This document shows, in pieces, positions 18,886 to 28,001 of a DNA stretch of 64,000 nt (its first letter is position 1; every line of letters begins with the position of its first letter). A program made the position numbers and the translations under genes. Location: NCBI RefSeq assembly GCF_012290005.1, contig NZ_JAAXMS010000006.1:124001-188000 (forward strand). The letters are read 5' to 3'. This DNA comes from Crateriforma spongiae. Its GTDB lineage: Bacteria > Planctomycetota > Planctomycetia > Pirellulales > Pirellulaceae. A model generated the notes under the pieces. That model was not told where the DNA came from. It searched no databases and saw only the letters and a program-made list of their open reading frames with translations.

Positions 18886-21789
18886 ATGGCCAGAACCAGG
18901 ACACTGCAACAGACACTGCTCCTACGAGTCGTGCCGCTGACGTTGGTCGCGTTGATCGCGATCGTCTGGGTCACCCGATACAGCATCCGTCGCACGGTCG
19001 CCCAAGAAGTCAGCAATCGGATGCAGCAGAATGCGACGATCACGGCGATCGCGTTGGCTGATCGCTTGAACCTGTTGCGTGGGACCGCCAAAACGCTGGC
19101 CGCCAACGACTTGCTGATCAATTCGATCGTCGACAAAAGCCAACGGGAAGGCCAACTGGTCGTCTTCTTGCGGTCGTTGCAATTGCCCAGCCCGGCGTTC
19201 CGGCATGTCACGATGTTGGATTATCGCGGACGCGCGGTGATGACCAACGGCAACGCCAATCCGCTGCCCGTCGAACGATTCATCGAAACGGTGATGTCGG
19301 GACAGGACTATTTTGAAATCGACGAAGATTCGATTCTGATCGTGGCTCCGGTGCAATACGGTGGTTCGCCGGAAGCGGCTTTGGCGATTGAGTACGACAC
19401 GACGGTTTTCTTGGATGATTTTCTGACCACTGACTTTGATCACGAAGCGCAACTGTTTGACGAAGGCCAGCGTTTGTACCGTTCGTCGGAGTTCAACTTG
19501 GGCGATGATCGATGGATTTGGGCATCGCGTTCGTTACCGGGATATCCGGGGTTGCAGATTCGCCAATCGGAACGCCAATCGGTGGCGTTTGGGTCGATCA
19601 AAAACCTGGATCTGTTTTTCCTGGGCGTGTTGGCCGCCTGCGCCGCGTCGTTGATCTTGGCGGTGTCGCTGGTGACGCGTGGATCGACACGCCAACTGTC
19701 TCTGTTGGCCGAACAGATCCAGGAAATTCAGGAAGGCAATGATCTGTCGCGATTGGTCGACGTCAACGAAACGTCGGAGTTCCAAAGTCTGAGCGACTCG
19801 TTCAACCGGCTGATCGATTCCCTGTCACAGACGACCGTATCGCGTGACTTGTTGCAGTCGTCGGAAAACCGTTTGCGGGCCGTGGTCGATCACGCGCCCG
19901 GTGGAATCATCGGCACGGATCATTCCGGCACAATCACCCTGGTCAACGATGCGACCGAAAACATTTTCGGATACGACCGATCGGAATTGATCGGACGCCC
20001 CATCACGATGTTGATCCCCGACGCGCTCAGCAATCCCGACGACACCAATGACACGGTGGATTTGCATCCACAGTTTTCGTTTCGCAGCTGGGACGGTGTG
20101 CGACCCGCGGCCGGTCGTCGGCGTGGCGGGGAAGCGGTGTTTTTGGAATTTGGTTTGTCGCCGGTCGAATGGTCCGACGGCAGCGGTTTGCTGGCGACCG
20201 TGGTCGACGTGACCAAGCGTCGTCAGCAACAACAAGAAAACGAACGCTTGCGGCGCGAAACCCAGCTGATTTTGGATTCCATCCCCGCCACCGTGTTGTT
20301 CAAGGACCGACACAATCGCATCCTGCGCGTCAACCGCGCCGGTGCGGAAATGGTTGGTTTGCCGCCGGAACAAATCGAAGGCCACAGCACTGGCGATTTC
20401 TTCGCCGACTATCACGCCTATTACAAAGACGACTTGGAAGTCATGCGTTCGGGGAAACCTCGGCTGGGGATCATCGAACGTGTGTCGATCGAAAACAAAG
20501 GCACCCGCTGGGCCAGCACCGACAAGATTCCGATTTTCGATGCCGAAGGCGAACTGGCCGGCATCATTGCGGTGATCAATGACATCACCGAATTAAAAAA
20601 CGCTCAGGCCGAATTGGAAGAAGCCACGCGTGTTGCAAAGGAAAGCGAGGAACGATTGCGTTTGACCGTCCGCAGTGCCAGCATCGGCATGTGGGACTGG
20701 GACGTCGGCACGTCCAACGTTCGTATCAACCGCGAATTGTCGATGCAGTTGGGCGAAGAACTAGCCTATGAGAACTTCGAAGGCTGGCAACGTCGCGTTC
20801 ACCCCGCCGATTTACCGGAAGTCGAAAAGGCGATCGGCGATTGTTTGGAAGGCCGTGCCACTGATTACGAATCAACCTTTCGAATGCGGCACCGGGACGG
20901 CAGTTATCGATGGATTCTGTCGCGTGGCAAGTTGGCCGAACGAAACGACGACCGTCCGTTGCGGATGATCGGTGTGCACATCGATATCACGGACCGAAAA
21001 ATCAACGAGGTGGCGTTACAGCGTGCCAACCTGGAATTGAAACGCAGCAATGACGAACTGGCGCAGTTCGCCTACGTCGCGTCCCATGATTTGCAAGAAC
21101 CGCTCCGCAAAATCACATCGTTCTGCGAACTGTTGGATGAAGAATGCGAAGGGCAATTGAACGAAGATGCCCAGCGGTTCATGAAGTACATCGTCGACGG
21201 CGCCCACCGCATGCGGACGTTGATCCAAGACCTTCTGTCGTTTTCGCGAATCGAATCCCAGGGCAAGCCATTGGTCGATGTCGATGCCAACGATGCCGCG
21301 CAGCGGGCGATCGAAAATCTGTCACACTCGATCCATGAATCGAATGCCCGAGTCGAAATCGACGATTTGCCGGTCGTGCGGGCCGATCCGACTCAGTTGG
21401 CGCAACTGTTTCAAAACCTGATCGGAAACGCAATCAAATACCGAAGCGAAGCCGAACCTCGCGTCCAGGTCTGCGGCGAAACCCGGCACGACAAATGGGT
21501 CTTGTCAGTGTCCGACAATGGGATCGGAATTGACCCGAAGTATCACAAACAGATCTTCGGTGTTTTCAAACGCCTGCACAGCATGGACACGTACAAGGGA
21601 ACGGGGATCGGTTTGGCGATCTGCCGGCGGATCGTCGATCGGTTGGATGGGGAAATTCGCATCGAATCTGAACCATCAAAGGGCAGCACGTTCTATGTCG
21701 AGATTCCACGACCGGTCGAAACGCAAGACAAAGCGGACGCGATGATCCAAATGCGTCTGAATGAGATTGAAACAACGGCCGACGCGTGA
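18886..21789 (+). CDS. Membrane-bound PAS-PAS-PAS hybrid-length sensor histidine kinase
   Basis: The 967-aa kinase has a first membrane helix at about residues 12-32, an extracytoplasmic sensor region to about 235 and a second helix at about 238-260. HAMP follows at about 260-315, then three PAS/PAC units near 325-440, 455-575 and 590-705. The HisKA domain has H-box FAYVASHDLQEPLRKI near residue 730, of the phytochrome-like kind. The HATPase domain has N box QNLIGNAIKY, G1 DNGIGID and G2 GTGIGLA near 830-945. There is no receiver domain, so phosphate must go to a separate regulator; the Rcp1-like protein at 16563-17009 is the obvious candidate. It follows the binding lipoprotein by 16 bases, which suggests the lipoprotein feeds its periplasmic sensor. 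The next gene is 58 bases away. Confidence 0.92.
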   Translation: MARTRTLQQTLLLRVVPLTLVALIAIVWVTRYSIRRTVAQEVSNRMQQNATITAIALADRLNLLRGTAKTLAANDLLINSIVDKSQREGQLVVFLRSLQLPSPAFRHVTMLDYRGRAVMTNGNANPLPVERFIETVMSGQDYFEIDEDSILIVAPVQYGGSPEAALAIEYDTTVFLDDFLTTDFDHEAQLFDEGQRLYRSSEFNLGDDRWIWASRSLPGYPGLQIRQSERQSVAFGSIKNLDLFFLGVLAACAASLILAVSLVTRGSTRQLSLLAEQIQEIQEGNDLSRLVDVNETSEFQSLSDSFNRLIDSLSQTTVSRDLLQSSENRLRAVVDHAPGGIIGTDHSGTITLVNDATENIFGYDRSELIGRPITMLIPDALSNPDDTNDTVDLHPQFSFRSWDGVRPAAGRRRGGEAVFLEFGLSPVEWSDGSGLLATVVDVTKRRQQQQENERLRRETQLILDSIPATVLFKDRHNRILRVNRAGAEMVGLPPEQIEGHSTGDFFADYHAYYKDDLEVMRSGKPRLGIIERVSIENKGTRWASTDKIPIFDAEGELAGIIAVINDITELKNAQAELEEATRVAKESEERLRLTVRSASIGMWDWDVGTSNVRINRELSMQLGEELAYENFEGWQRRVHPADLPEVEKAIGDCLEGRATDYESTFRMRHRDGSYRWILSRGKLAERNDDRPLRMIGVHIDITDRKINEVALQRANLELKRSNDELAQFAYVASHDLQEPLRKITSFCELLDEECEGQLNEDAQRFMKYIVDGAHRMRTLIQDLLSFSRIESQGKPLVDVDANDAAQRAIENLSHSIHESNARVEIDDLPVVRADPTQLAQLFQNLIGNAIKYRSEAEPRVQVCGETRHDKWVLSVSDNGIGIDPKYHKQIFGVFKRLHSMDTYKGTGIGLAICRRIVDRLDGEIRIESEPSKGSTFYVEIPRPVETQDKADAMIQMRLNEIETTADA

Positions 21790-21847
21790 ACCCGCCACTC
21801 GCGACGGCGTGCCAATGTCCGCCCACTGTTTCCACCAGGAACATTCA

Positions 21848-22363
21848 ATGTTGACCGACAATGCCGAAGACCAACGAACCGACGATTGGTTCGGCGATTT
21901 GCAACGGTTGAACGACTGGATGGACCAGGTGATCGACACGCTGCAGCAAGGCATCGCGGCGGGGCAGAGTCCGTTTGCCGCCGGAATCTTTCATTCCGAC
22001 GGTCGTTGCGTCGTGACGGCTCATAATACGGTCCGGCGCCGAAACCAAATTTCACGTCACGGCGAAGTCAACGCGTTGGACGAAGCTTGCCGGCTGACCG
22101 GTCGACTGGATTTGTCGGGGTTGATTCTGGTCACCACCGGTGAACCATGCCCGATGTGCGCGGCAACCGCGGCGATGGCCAAGGTGGACGGGATCGTTTA
22201 CGGAGCGTCGTGCAGCGACATCTTGGAAGCCGGCTACAAGACGTTGGAATTGCCGTGCGAAGAATTCTTTCGGCATGCCAATCGTTCGCCAAAGATTCGC
22301 GGGCTGGTACGCCGCGAACGTTGTCGCGAACTCTTGCTGCAAAACCGAAAAGACGCTTCCTAG
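21848..22363 (+). CDS. Cytidine/guanine deaminase-family zinc enzyme
   Basis: This is a 171-aa deaminase with zinc motifs HGEVNA (His ligand and catalytic Glu) and PCPMCAA (two Cys ligands), the CDA/tRNA-adenosine/guanine deaminase arrangement. The pattern most resembles guanine deaminase or nucleoside deaminases (GEPCPMCAATAAMAKVDGIVYG). ATG 21848 is preferred over an upstream in-frame ATG at 21761, which lies inside the kinase gene; an AGGA sits 8 bases before it. The substrate cannot be fixed. It lies in the same direction as the kinase operon, possibly its last gene. Its stop shares the bases CTAG with the stop of the convergent sulfatase. Confidence 0.85.
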   Translation: MLTDNAEDQRTDDWFGDLQRLNDWMDQVIDTLQQGIAAGQSPFAAGIFHSDGRCVVTAHNTVRRRNQISRHGEVNALDEACRLTGRLDLSGLILVTTGEPCPMCAATAAMAKVDGIVYGASCSDILEAGYKTLELPCEEFFRHANRSPKIRGLVRRERCRELLLQNRKDAS

Positions 22364-23856
22364 TCTTGGACCAATCGGTGACCACGTTTTTGGATCACCT
22401 TCATCCGATCGCGGAGCTGGGAAACCAAATCGGGATATCTGCCGAACAGGTTTTTCGATTCAGCCAGGTCGCTTTTCAAGTTGTAAAGTTGCCCGTTAAC
22501 ACCGTCGGTTGCCGGGGCGATCGTTCGCGGCTTTGAAAACCCGCCTGAACCCAATCCGTCGATCAGCTTCCAGTCGTCTTTTCGAATCACCATCATCCGT
22601 CCACTGCCCGGACGCATGACGATTTCGGTTCGTCGCCGAGCATCCCCCGCTCGATCGCCGTCGGTATCGTCGGTCAATGCGGAAAGGAAACTGAAACTGT
22701 CGGGGCCTTCGTCATCACCCAATGGCACGTCCCACAGATCGGCCAGCGTCGCCATGATGTCGGTGAAGCAAACCAGTTGGTCGCTTTGGCTGGCGGGTTG
22801 GACGTGACCCGGCCAGCGTACGATGAACGGCATGCGGTGTCCGGCTTCCCAGGCGTCGGCTTTCATCCCACGTAGTGGCCCGGCCGAATCGTGACCAAAA
22901 CGTTCGACATCTTCGTCGTACCAAACCGGGCCGTTGTCGGAGGTCATGATGACCAGCGATTCATCCAGCATCCCGGTTCGTGCCAAAGCACCGATGACCT
23001 TGCCGATTTCTGCGTCGACCATCATCGCAAAATCACCATACAGACCAGCGTCGCTTTTTCCTTGAAAAGCTTCCGACGGTAACCATGGCGTGTGCGGCGC
23101 GGGGTAAGCCAAATACAACATCAACCGCTGGTCGGTTGCCTGATCATTAACGCCGTTTGTATCGCGCTGATGACCTTCGATCACATCGATGGCTTCCTGG
23201 GTGAAACGCGGAAGCACTTCATCCAACGACAAGTCGGGAGCGATGCCGCCGGCACGCCAGAACTCACCTTGGATCGGTGACCAGCCTTCAGTCTGGTTGG
23301 CTTCGATCGTATTGCTCGGTGGTTGTACGGCACGGTCGTCACGGATGTAAAAATACGGTGGGATATCGGTCGATGCGCGAATGCCAAAGAATTGGTCAAA
23401 ACCGTGGTCGACCGGACCGCCGGGCAGCGGATTTTCATAACCATTTTCGGCGAACCCCAGATGCCATTTGCCCACCATGGCGGTGTGATAATCTTGTCGC
23501 TTGGCCAGGCTGGCGATGGTGGTTTGGCCTTCGTCGATCAAAGGTTGCGTCGGCCAGACACCGACGTTCGTGCGGAACGGATACCGACCGGTCATCAGCC
23601 CGTATCGCGACATGTGGCACAGGGGGCCGGGGGCGTGGGCATCGGTAAATCGCATGCCTTCGGCAGCCAAGCGATCGATATTGGGCGTTGCGATTTTTGA
23701 TTCTGCGTTGAAGCATCCCGGGTCACCGTAACCCATGTCGTCGACCAAGATGACGATCACGTGAGGTCGCGGCGGGGCGTCGGATGCGGCGTTTCCGATC
23801 GCCGGAATCACGCAAGTGAACGCAAAAAATAGATGCCGAATGATGGATGTTTTCAT
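22360..23856 (-). CDS. Secreted arylsulfatase-like protein with atypical CHMSR active-site motif
   Basis: This 498-aa protein starts at ATG 23856 with a signal peptide (residues 1-24, cleavage after NAA). The upstream open frame is Arg-rich and unlikely. The sulfatase fold is clear: HVIVILVDDMGYGD, GKWHLGF, TSDNGPV. The sequence at the formylglycine position is C-H-M-S-R near residue 82 instead of the usual C-x-P/A-x-R. The Cys and Arg remain, but the third residue is Met. It may still be converted or may be a divergent enzyme. Other metal ligands look intact. It converges tail to tail with the deaminase gene, sharing four bases. Confidence 0.88.
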   Translation of the reverse strand: MKTSIIRHLFFAFTCVIPAIGNAASDAPPRPHVIVILVDDMGYGDPGCFNAESKIATPNIDRLAAEGMRFTDAHAPGPLCHMSRYGLMTGRYPFRTNVGVWPTQPLIDEGQTTIASLAKRQDYHTAMVGKWHLGFAENGYENPLPGGPVDHGFDQFFGIRASTDIPPYFYIRDDRAVQPPSNTIEANQTEGWSPIQGEFWRAGGIAPDLSLDEVLPRFTQEAIDVIEGHQRDTNGVNDQATDQRLMLYLAYPAPHTPWLPSEAFQGKSDAGLYGDFAMMVDAEIGKVIGALARTGMLDESLVIMTSDNGPVWYDEDVERFGHDSAGPLRGMKADAWEAGHRMPFIVRWPGHVQPASQSDQLVCFTDIMATLADLWDVPLGDDEGPDSFSFLSALTDDTDGDRAGDARRRTEIVMRPGSGRMMVIRKDDWKLIDGLGSGGFSKPRTIAPATDGVNGQLYNLKSDLAESKNLFGRYPDLVSQLRDRMKVIQKRGHRLVQD

Positions 23857-23984
23857 TGGTGCTGGTCGGAGCGCGGGGGGCAGTGGGCAGCGTAGATGGG
23901 AGGCATGAAAGGCAGCGTGACGACCGCGCGTGCTGGATCGTCGTCGCGACATTGTAAAAGGTCTGAACGGACCGACGTGGCGGC

Positions 23985-24758
23985 ATGTTCGTTCATTCAC
24001 CACCCGACGGGCCGGACGCATTCAGCGGGAATCCGTTCTTCGGGGCGGACGTCTCCAATGGCGTTGTCGATCCGCCGGCGACTGACCATACTGCCTCAAG
24101 TGAGGAACGAGCGTTTCCGACGCTCCTTGTACGAATTCTTTTGATACCGCTGTTTGCCCATTCCATTCGCCCCGGTTTGATTCGCCGCAGCATCGCTTTG
24201 GTGTTGTTGTTGGTGTTGGGCGGTGCGCTGTCGGGTTGCCTTTTTGTTCCGGTTTCTCCGAAATCCTCACCCCGGTCTTCGGACCAACGTTTTCCCTGTG
24301 AAGCCTGTCCCTGTGGTTGTTCGACCGCCGAGTTTTGTTGGGACAAGTGTTGTTGTTTCAATGACGAAGAAAAGCTGCGGTGGGCCGACGAAAACGGGGT
24401 AACACCACCGCCGTTTTTGGTCCGTCGGGTTGCCCAGCGACGGGCCGAATTGGCTGACTCGACGGTGGTTCCCAAGTCTGGCGAGTCCTGTTGTTGCTGT
24501 GGATCGAAATCCAGCGGCGACGATTCCCGGTGCACGGCCGCGATCGATGATGACAACGATGCAACCCGCATCGTGTTGTGGTGGAAGGCCGCTGAATGTC
24601 GCGGGTTGTCGTGGCTTTGGACGTTCATGGCCGATTTAGGCAGTGATCCTCCCACGATGACTAGGTCGGACGTCGCATTAGTCTATTGGATGACTTTGTC
24701 CGATCAGTCCGCCGAATCGATCATTCATCTACCTGATCCGCCGGTTCCCTGGTGTTGA
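23985..24758 (+). CDS. Cysteine-rich lipoprotein-like hypothetical protein
   Basis: The frame is 257 aa from ATG 23985, but the first 50-60 residues look unconserved. A TTG at 24141 or 24177 would place a lipoprotein signal (LLLVLGGALSGC) at the N-terminus, which I think more likely. The mature part has about 15 Cys in clusters: CPCGC, FCWDKCCC, SCCCCG. Around the first clusters is a planctomycete-type motif ending in WADENGVTPPPF. I recall this Cys pattern from planctomycete hypothetical proteins of unknown role. The clusters suggest metal binding or disulfide cross-linking in the periplasm. A DUF1559 gene and a DUF4198 gene follow on the same strand. Confidence 0.65.
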   Translation: MFVHSPPDGPDAFSGNPFFGADVSNGVVDPPATDHTASSEERAFPTLLVRILLIPLFAHSIRPGLIRRSIALVLLLVLGGALSGCLFVPVSPKSSPRSSDQRFPCEACPCGCSTAEFCWDKCCCFNDEEKLRWADENGVTPPPFLVRRVAQRRAELADSTVVPKSGESCCCCGSKSSGDDSRCTAAIDDDNDATRIVLWWKAAECRGLSWLWTFMADLGSDPPTMTRSDVALVYWMTLSDQSAESIIHLPDPPVPWC

Positions 24759-25117
24759 TTTGCCGCGTCCGGCGTTGATCGCCGGGCTTTCTGTTTCGCA
24801 AATCCCGATCCCATGCAAACGCGTTTTTCGACGTGTGGGCTTGATACAGGTGCGCGCCGTTGTCCGCGGTGCCAGACGCCTGACACACCAATACCGCTTC
24901 CATGTCGCGGTCACGGCGATCGCTCGTTCCTCACAACAACGCGTGAGTTGCCGCCGTCGGCATGGAGGCGTCCTTTGGGACGGCCAGTCAACGGGAATCA
25001 TCGATCCGTCTGCCGCGTTTTCGCACGCGGTTGTTGACGCGATTGCTGCGCGCCCCTGCCGGTCAGATCCGATCCTTCACAAAACAATTCAACTGATAAG
25101 CACAGAGAGATTCATCC
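24759..25117 (+). other. Intergenic region before DUF1559 gene, no gene seen
   Basis: The 359 bases hold short open frames whose translations are Arg-rich and lack any motif. A hairpin (24769-24785) stands just after the preceding gene. The DUF1559 ribosome-binding region (GAGAG near 25105-25109) is at the right end. I see no tRNA or leader RNA. Confidence 0.4.
24769..24796 (+). terminator. Candidate terminator after Cys-rich gene
   Basis: A perfect 6-bp stem CCGGCG/CGCCGG with a 5-base loop is followed by GCTTTCTGTTT. The T-run is interrupted, so the call is weak. Confidence 0.4.
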
Positions 25118-26206
25118 TTGTACTCCTATCACCCGCCCGTTTTCCGGCGTGGCCGCCCGGCGTTTACGTTGGTCGAACTACTGGTCGTCATTGCGATCAT
25201 TGGAATCCTGGTTTCCTTGTTGTTGCCAGCCGTCCAGTCGGCCCGCGAAGCGGCGCGGCGGATGAGCTGCAGCAACAACATGAAGCAGATCGTCTTGGCG
25301 ATGCACAATTACGAAAGTGCCTACAAACGCTTGCCTGCCAACTACACGACCGGAACCGGAATATCCGGGAACTTTTCGGTCTTCGCCCAGATGGCATCGT
25401 TCTATGAACAAGGGAACGTTCTGGACTTGATCGACTTCGGACGCCCGCTTCACGTGGGATGTTGTCCCGGAACCTTGGTCGCGCCACACGACCAGGCGGC
25501 TCAAACCCCGATCAGCCTGCTGACTTGTCCCAGTGAAAGTGTGGATCGTGTTTACGACGTCACCACGCTTTCCGGGTCCGGGCCGGTCCAACAGTATTCC
25601 GGAACCAACTATGCCATGAACTTTGGCACCGGCGTCGGGACCAAGTACGACACCCGCGTGCCCACCGACGGGATTCTGTGGATCGATGCCAACGTGGGTT
25701 TCGAATCCATCACCGATGGGCTCAGTAACACTGCCGCGTTTTCCGAGTCGCTGTTGGGGGTCAGCCAGCAGAGTCCTGCGGCGCCGACCAACGACTATCA
25801 GCGGCGCCGAACGATGATGAATGTCCGCTGTGACTTCATCGACCGTTCGCGATCGCCATCGAGTCCGGGGATGAAAGGTTACCAGTTGCCCGACGACCCC
25901 GACGAATTGGAAGACTTCACGCAGGGCAGTTCGCTGTTTCGCGGCTGGTCCGGACAACGCGGTGCAGGCTGGATCAATGGACGCGAATATTGGACCGGTT
26001 ATTCGCATTACCACCCGCCGCAAAGTGGGATCCCCGACATGCAGTCATGTGGTTGGGGCGTCTTCGCGGCACGCAGCAACCATCCCGGCGGCGTTCACGT
26101 CGCTTTGTGTGATGGCAGCGTGCGTTTCGCCAGCGAAAGTATCGACCTGGAAACATGGCGTTCGGTTGGATCCAGGAACGACCATCGCAGCATCGAAGCG
26201 TGGTGA
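25118..26206 (+). CDS. DUF1559 pseudopilin-like protein
   Basis: The 362-aa protein begins at TTG 25118. An in-frame stop at 25097-25099 leaves no other start before the pilin-like segment. Residues about 15-45 match a type IV pilin/prepilin cleavage and methylation motif ([25 protein letters not shown]). A DUF1559 body follows, ending in the typical [16 protein letters not shown]. Planctomycetes carry many DUF1559 copies. They are presumed exported via the type II secretion/pseudopilus machinery, but their function is unknown. A DUF4198 gene follows 69 bases later. Confidence 0.92.
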   Translation: MYSYHPPVFRRGRPAFTLVELLVVIAIIGILVSLLLPAVQSAREAARRMSCSNNMKQIVLAMHNYESAYKRLPANYTTGTGISGNFSVFAQMASFYEQGNVLDLIDFGRPLHVGCCPGTLVAPHDQAAQTPISLLTCPSESVDRVYDVTTLSGSGPVQQYSGTNYAMNFGTGVGTKYDTRVPTDGILWIDANVGFESITDGLSNTAAFSESLLGVSQQSPAAPTNDYQRRRTMMNVRCDFIDRSRSPSSPGMKGYQLPDDPDELEDFTQGSSLFRGWSGQRGAGWINGREYWTGYSHYHPPQSGIPDMQSCGWGVFAARSNHPGGVHVALCDGSVRFASESIDLETWRSVGSRNDHRSIEAW

Positions 26207-26275
26207 CCCGCTGGGGGTACCAAATCGCATTCACTTCATTCAATCAAATCATCCATCGAAAGACAAAATCATTCC

Positions 26276-27097
26276 ATGTTGAAATCACTTACCCGCACCA
26301 TTTTCATCATCACGGTATTCTTCGGCTTGTTCGGAAAATCGGAGACGTCGGCTCACGACACATGGCTGCAAACCAACACGCCGATCGTTCGAAACGGCCA
26401 GCCCCTGAACGTCGAACTGTGTTTGGGAAATCACGGAAACGGGCATCGCGATTTTCTGTTGGCCAGCCAAGTCACCTTGGACTGGACCACCACACGATGG
26501 CATCAGCCCGACGGGGCGAACGTTGACCTGAATGACACCATGCATTCGACATCGTCGGCGGAAAAGCAAGGCGTTTGGCGAACCACGGTGTCACCCAAAT
26601 CTTCGGGCGTTCATGCTTTCACCCAAACGCTGGACAAGGTGCTGAACCACGGTCGCCCGATCCGCAGCCAACGTACCGCCAAGACGTATGTGGCCGTGGG
26701 ACCGATGCTGGATTCGATCACGCTGGACGACCGACCACATCAGAAACCTTTCGGCTGGGCGTTCGAAGTGGTACTGGATAGCTGTCCGTTTCGTGAAGTG
26801 GTTGCCGGGGAACCACTGACGGCAAAGGTGCTGTTGCATCATCAGCCGTTGGCCGATTGTCGGGTCAGCCTGATTCCCGAAGGCGGCCAGCTTGCCGAAA
26901 ACTTTGATCCCCGGTACGAAGCCGACACCGATGATCAGGGAAACGTGACACTGGTGCCGCCAAAACCAGGTCGATACTTATTGGTCGCCCACCATACGGC
27001 GTCCGATGAAAAATCAGATGAGTATGATTTCACCAGCTATGCCACGACGGTCACGCTACACGTGCCGGCGGGGCGTCCGTGGGTGGCTGTCGAATAA
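26276..27097 (+). CDS. DUF4198 family exported protein
   Basis: This 273-aa protein has an N-terminal signal peptide (about 1-26, cleavage before HDTWLQ). The mature start AHDTWL is typical of DUF4198/NikM-like proteins, where the N-terminal His can coordinate metal. Later blocks include a middle propeller-free beta domain (GEPLTAKVLLHHQPLADCRVSLIPEG) and TDDQGNVTLVPPKPGRYLLVAHH, a Cna-B/transthyretin-like beta fold. Related proteins occur near Ni/Co transport genes, but no transporter is adjacent here. It probably forms a unit with the DUF1559 gene upstream. Confidence 0.85.
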   Translation: MLKSLTRTIFIITVFFGLFGKSETSAHDTWLQTNTPIVRNGQPLNVELCLGNHGNGHRDFLLASQVTLDWTTTRWHQPDGANVDLNDTMHSTSSAEKQGVWRTTVSPKSSGVHAFTQTLDKVLNHGRPIRSQRTAKTYVAVGPMLDSITLDDRPHQKPFGWAFEVVLDSCPFREVVAGEPLTAKVLLHHQPLADCRVSLIPEGGQLAENFDPRYEADTDDQGNVTLVPPKPGRYLLVAHHTASDEKSDEYDFTSYATTVTLHVPAGRPWVAVE

Positions 27098-27123
27098 GAA
27101 CGTCTTGATGACACAGTGTGTTA

Positions 27124-27164
27124 GATTCGTCGGTCGGTAGGCTTCAAAAGCCGGCCGGCGAATC
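27124..27164. terminator. Hairpin at convergent DUF4198 / GT2 junction
   Basis: Imperfect inverted arms (GATTCG-TCGGTCGG... and CCGGCCGGCGAATC) with some G-U pairs span the stop of the GT2 gene. The stem is GC-rich, but no T-run follows on either strand. Confidence 0.3.
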
Positions 27165-28001
27165 GATGACGGTCGCGGCCACTTCGTCCTTGTTGGGACA
27201 CCGCAGCACATCGATTTGGTCGGAACCAGGATCGAACCGAATCAGGTCACGTTCGGCGAACGCATGAAGCCAAGACTCCATGGGCCAAACATCCCACTTG
27301 CGGCGGAATCGTTCGGCGTTGGAAACGATCTGGCTGAAGTGATTCAGCGGTGGCTTGCAGACCGGATGGTGCTGGTGAAATGCGACAGCCGCAACAAAAC
27401 CGAATGGCACACCGGCGCGTCTTGCCGTGAAGGCAAAATCGGTGTCTTCGCCACCATAGCCTTCGTACCCGGTATCAAATCCGCCGATCGTTTCGAAGGC
27501 TTCGCGACTGATCCCAAAGCACAAAGACCAAAACCGGTGATAGTCCTGCGACGGCTGTCTGTCCGTTATCAGTTTCGGTTGCAAGGGATGACGCACCGAC
27601 AGCGGCATCAAGTCGTTCATCGTCCAATGATCGGTTGTCGCGCCCTTGGGTAGGTAGCGAACATCGCCCATCCATAGACCACCGGCCTGTTGAACGGTGT
27701 CGACCATCGCTGGAAACAATGTGGGCGATGCGATGCAATCGACGTCCAAAAACACCATCGTTTCGGTGCTGCAACGGTCCGCCGCCCGGTTGCGGGCTTC
27801 GGCCAGCGGCAAACGTTCGCCGTCGCCATTGACGCGATCGATCACGACATCGACGCCGGGGATGCTCGGCGGATCCACGTCCTCATCCATGCCGACGATG
27901 ATCCACTGGTCCGGCTTGCGATGAGATTCGGTGATGCTGCGGCCTTGATTCCATAAATGGTTTCGACGACCACGGACGATCGTCATCACGCTGAAGGACA
28001 T
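27144..28001 (-). CDS. Family 2 glycosyltransferase
   Basis: The 285-aa enzyme has a GT-A fold with an N-terminal nucleotide-sugar binding region (VMTIVRGRRNHL) and a VFLDVDC acidic motif near residue 95, which is the DxD metal-binding site. A galactosyltransferase-type C-terminal segment follows (GGFDTGYEGYGGEDTDFAFTARRAG). No membrane helices, so it is soluble or membrane-associated. Its start overlaps the upstream glycosyltransferase gene by 16 bases, so it is the third gene of a three-gene operon. The sugar donor and acceptor are not evident. An exopolysaccharide or glycoconjugate role is inferred. Confidence 0.88.
   Translation of the reverse strand: MSFSVMTIVRGRRNHLWNQGRSITESHRKPDQWIIVGMDEDVDPPSIPGVDVVIDRVNGDGERLPLAEARNRAADRCSTETMVFLDVDCIASPTLFPAMVDTVQQAGGLWMGDVRYLPKGATTDHWTMNDLMPLSVRHPLQPKLITDRQPSQDYHRFWSLCFGISREAFETIGGFDTGYEGYGGEDTDFAFTARRAGVPFGFVAAVAFHQHHPVCKPPLNHFSQIVSNAERFRRKWDVWPMESWLHAFAERDLIRFDPGSDQIDVLRCPNKDEVAATVIDSPAGF

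Noticed and set aside
24760-25407. 215-aa frame overlapping the DUF1559 start
   Set aside because: No motif, Arg-rich, and it overlaps the well-supported DUF1559 gene in another frame.
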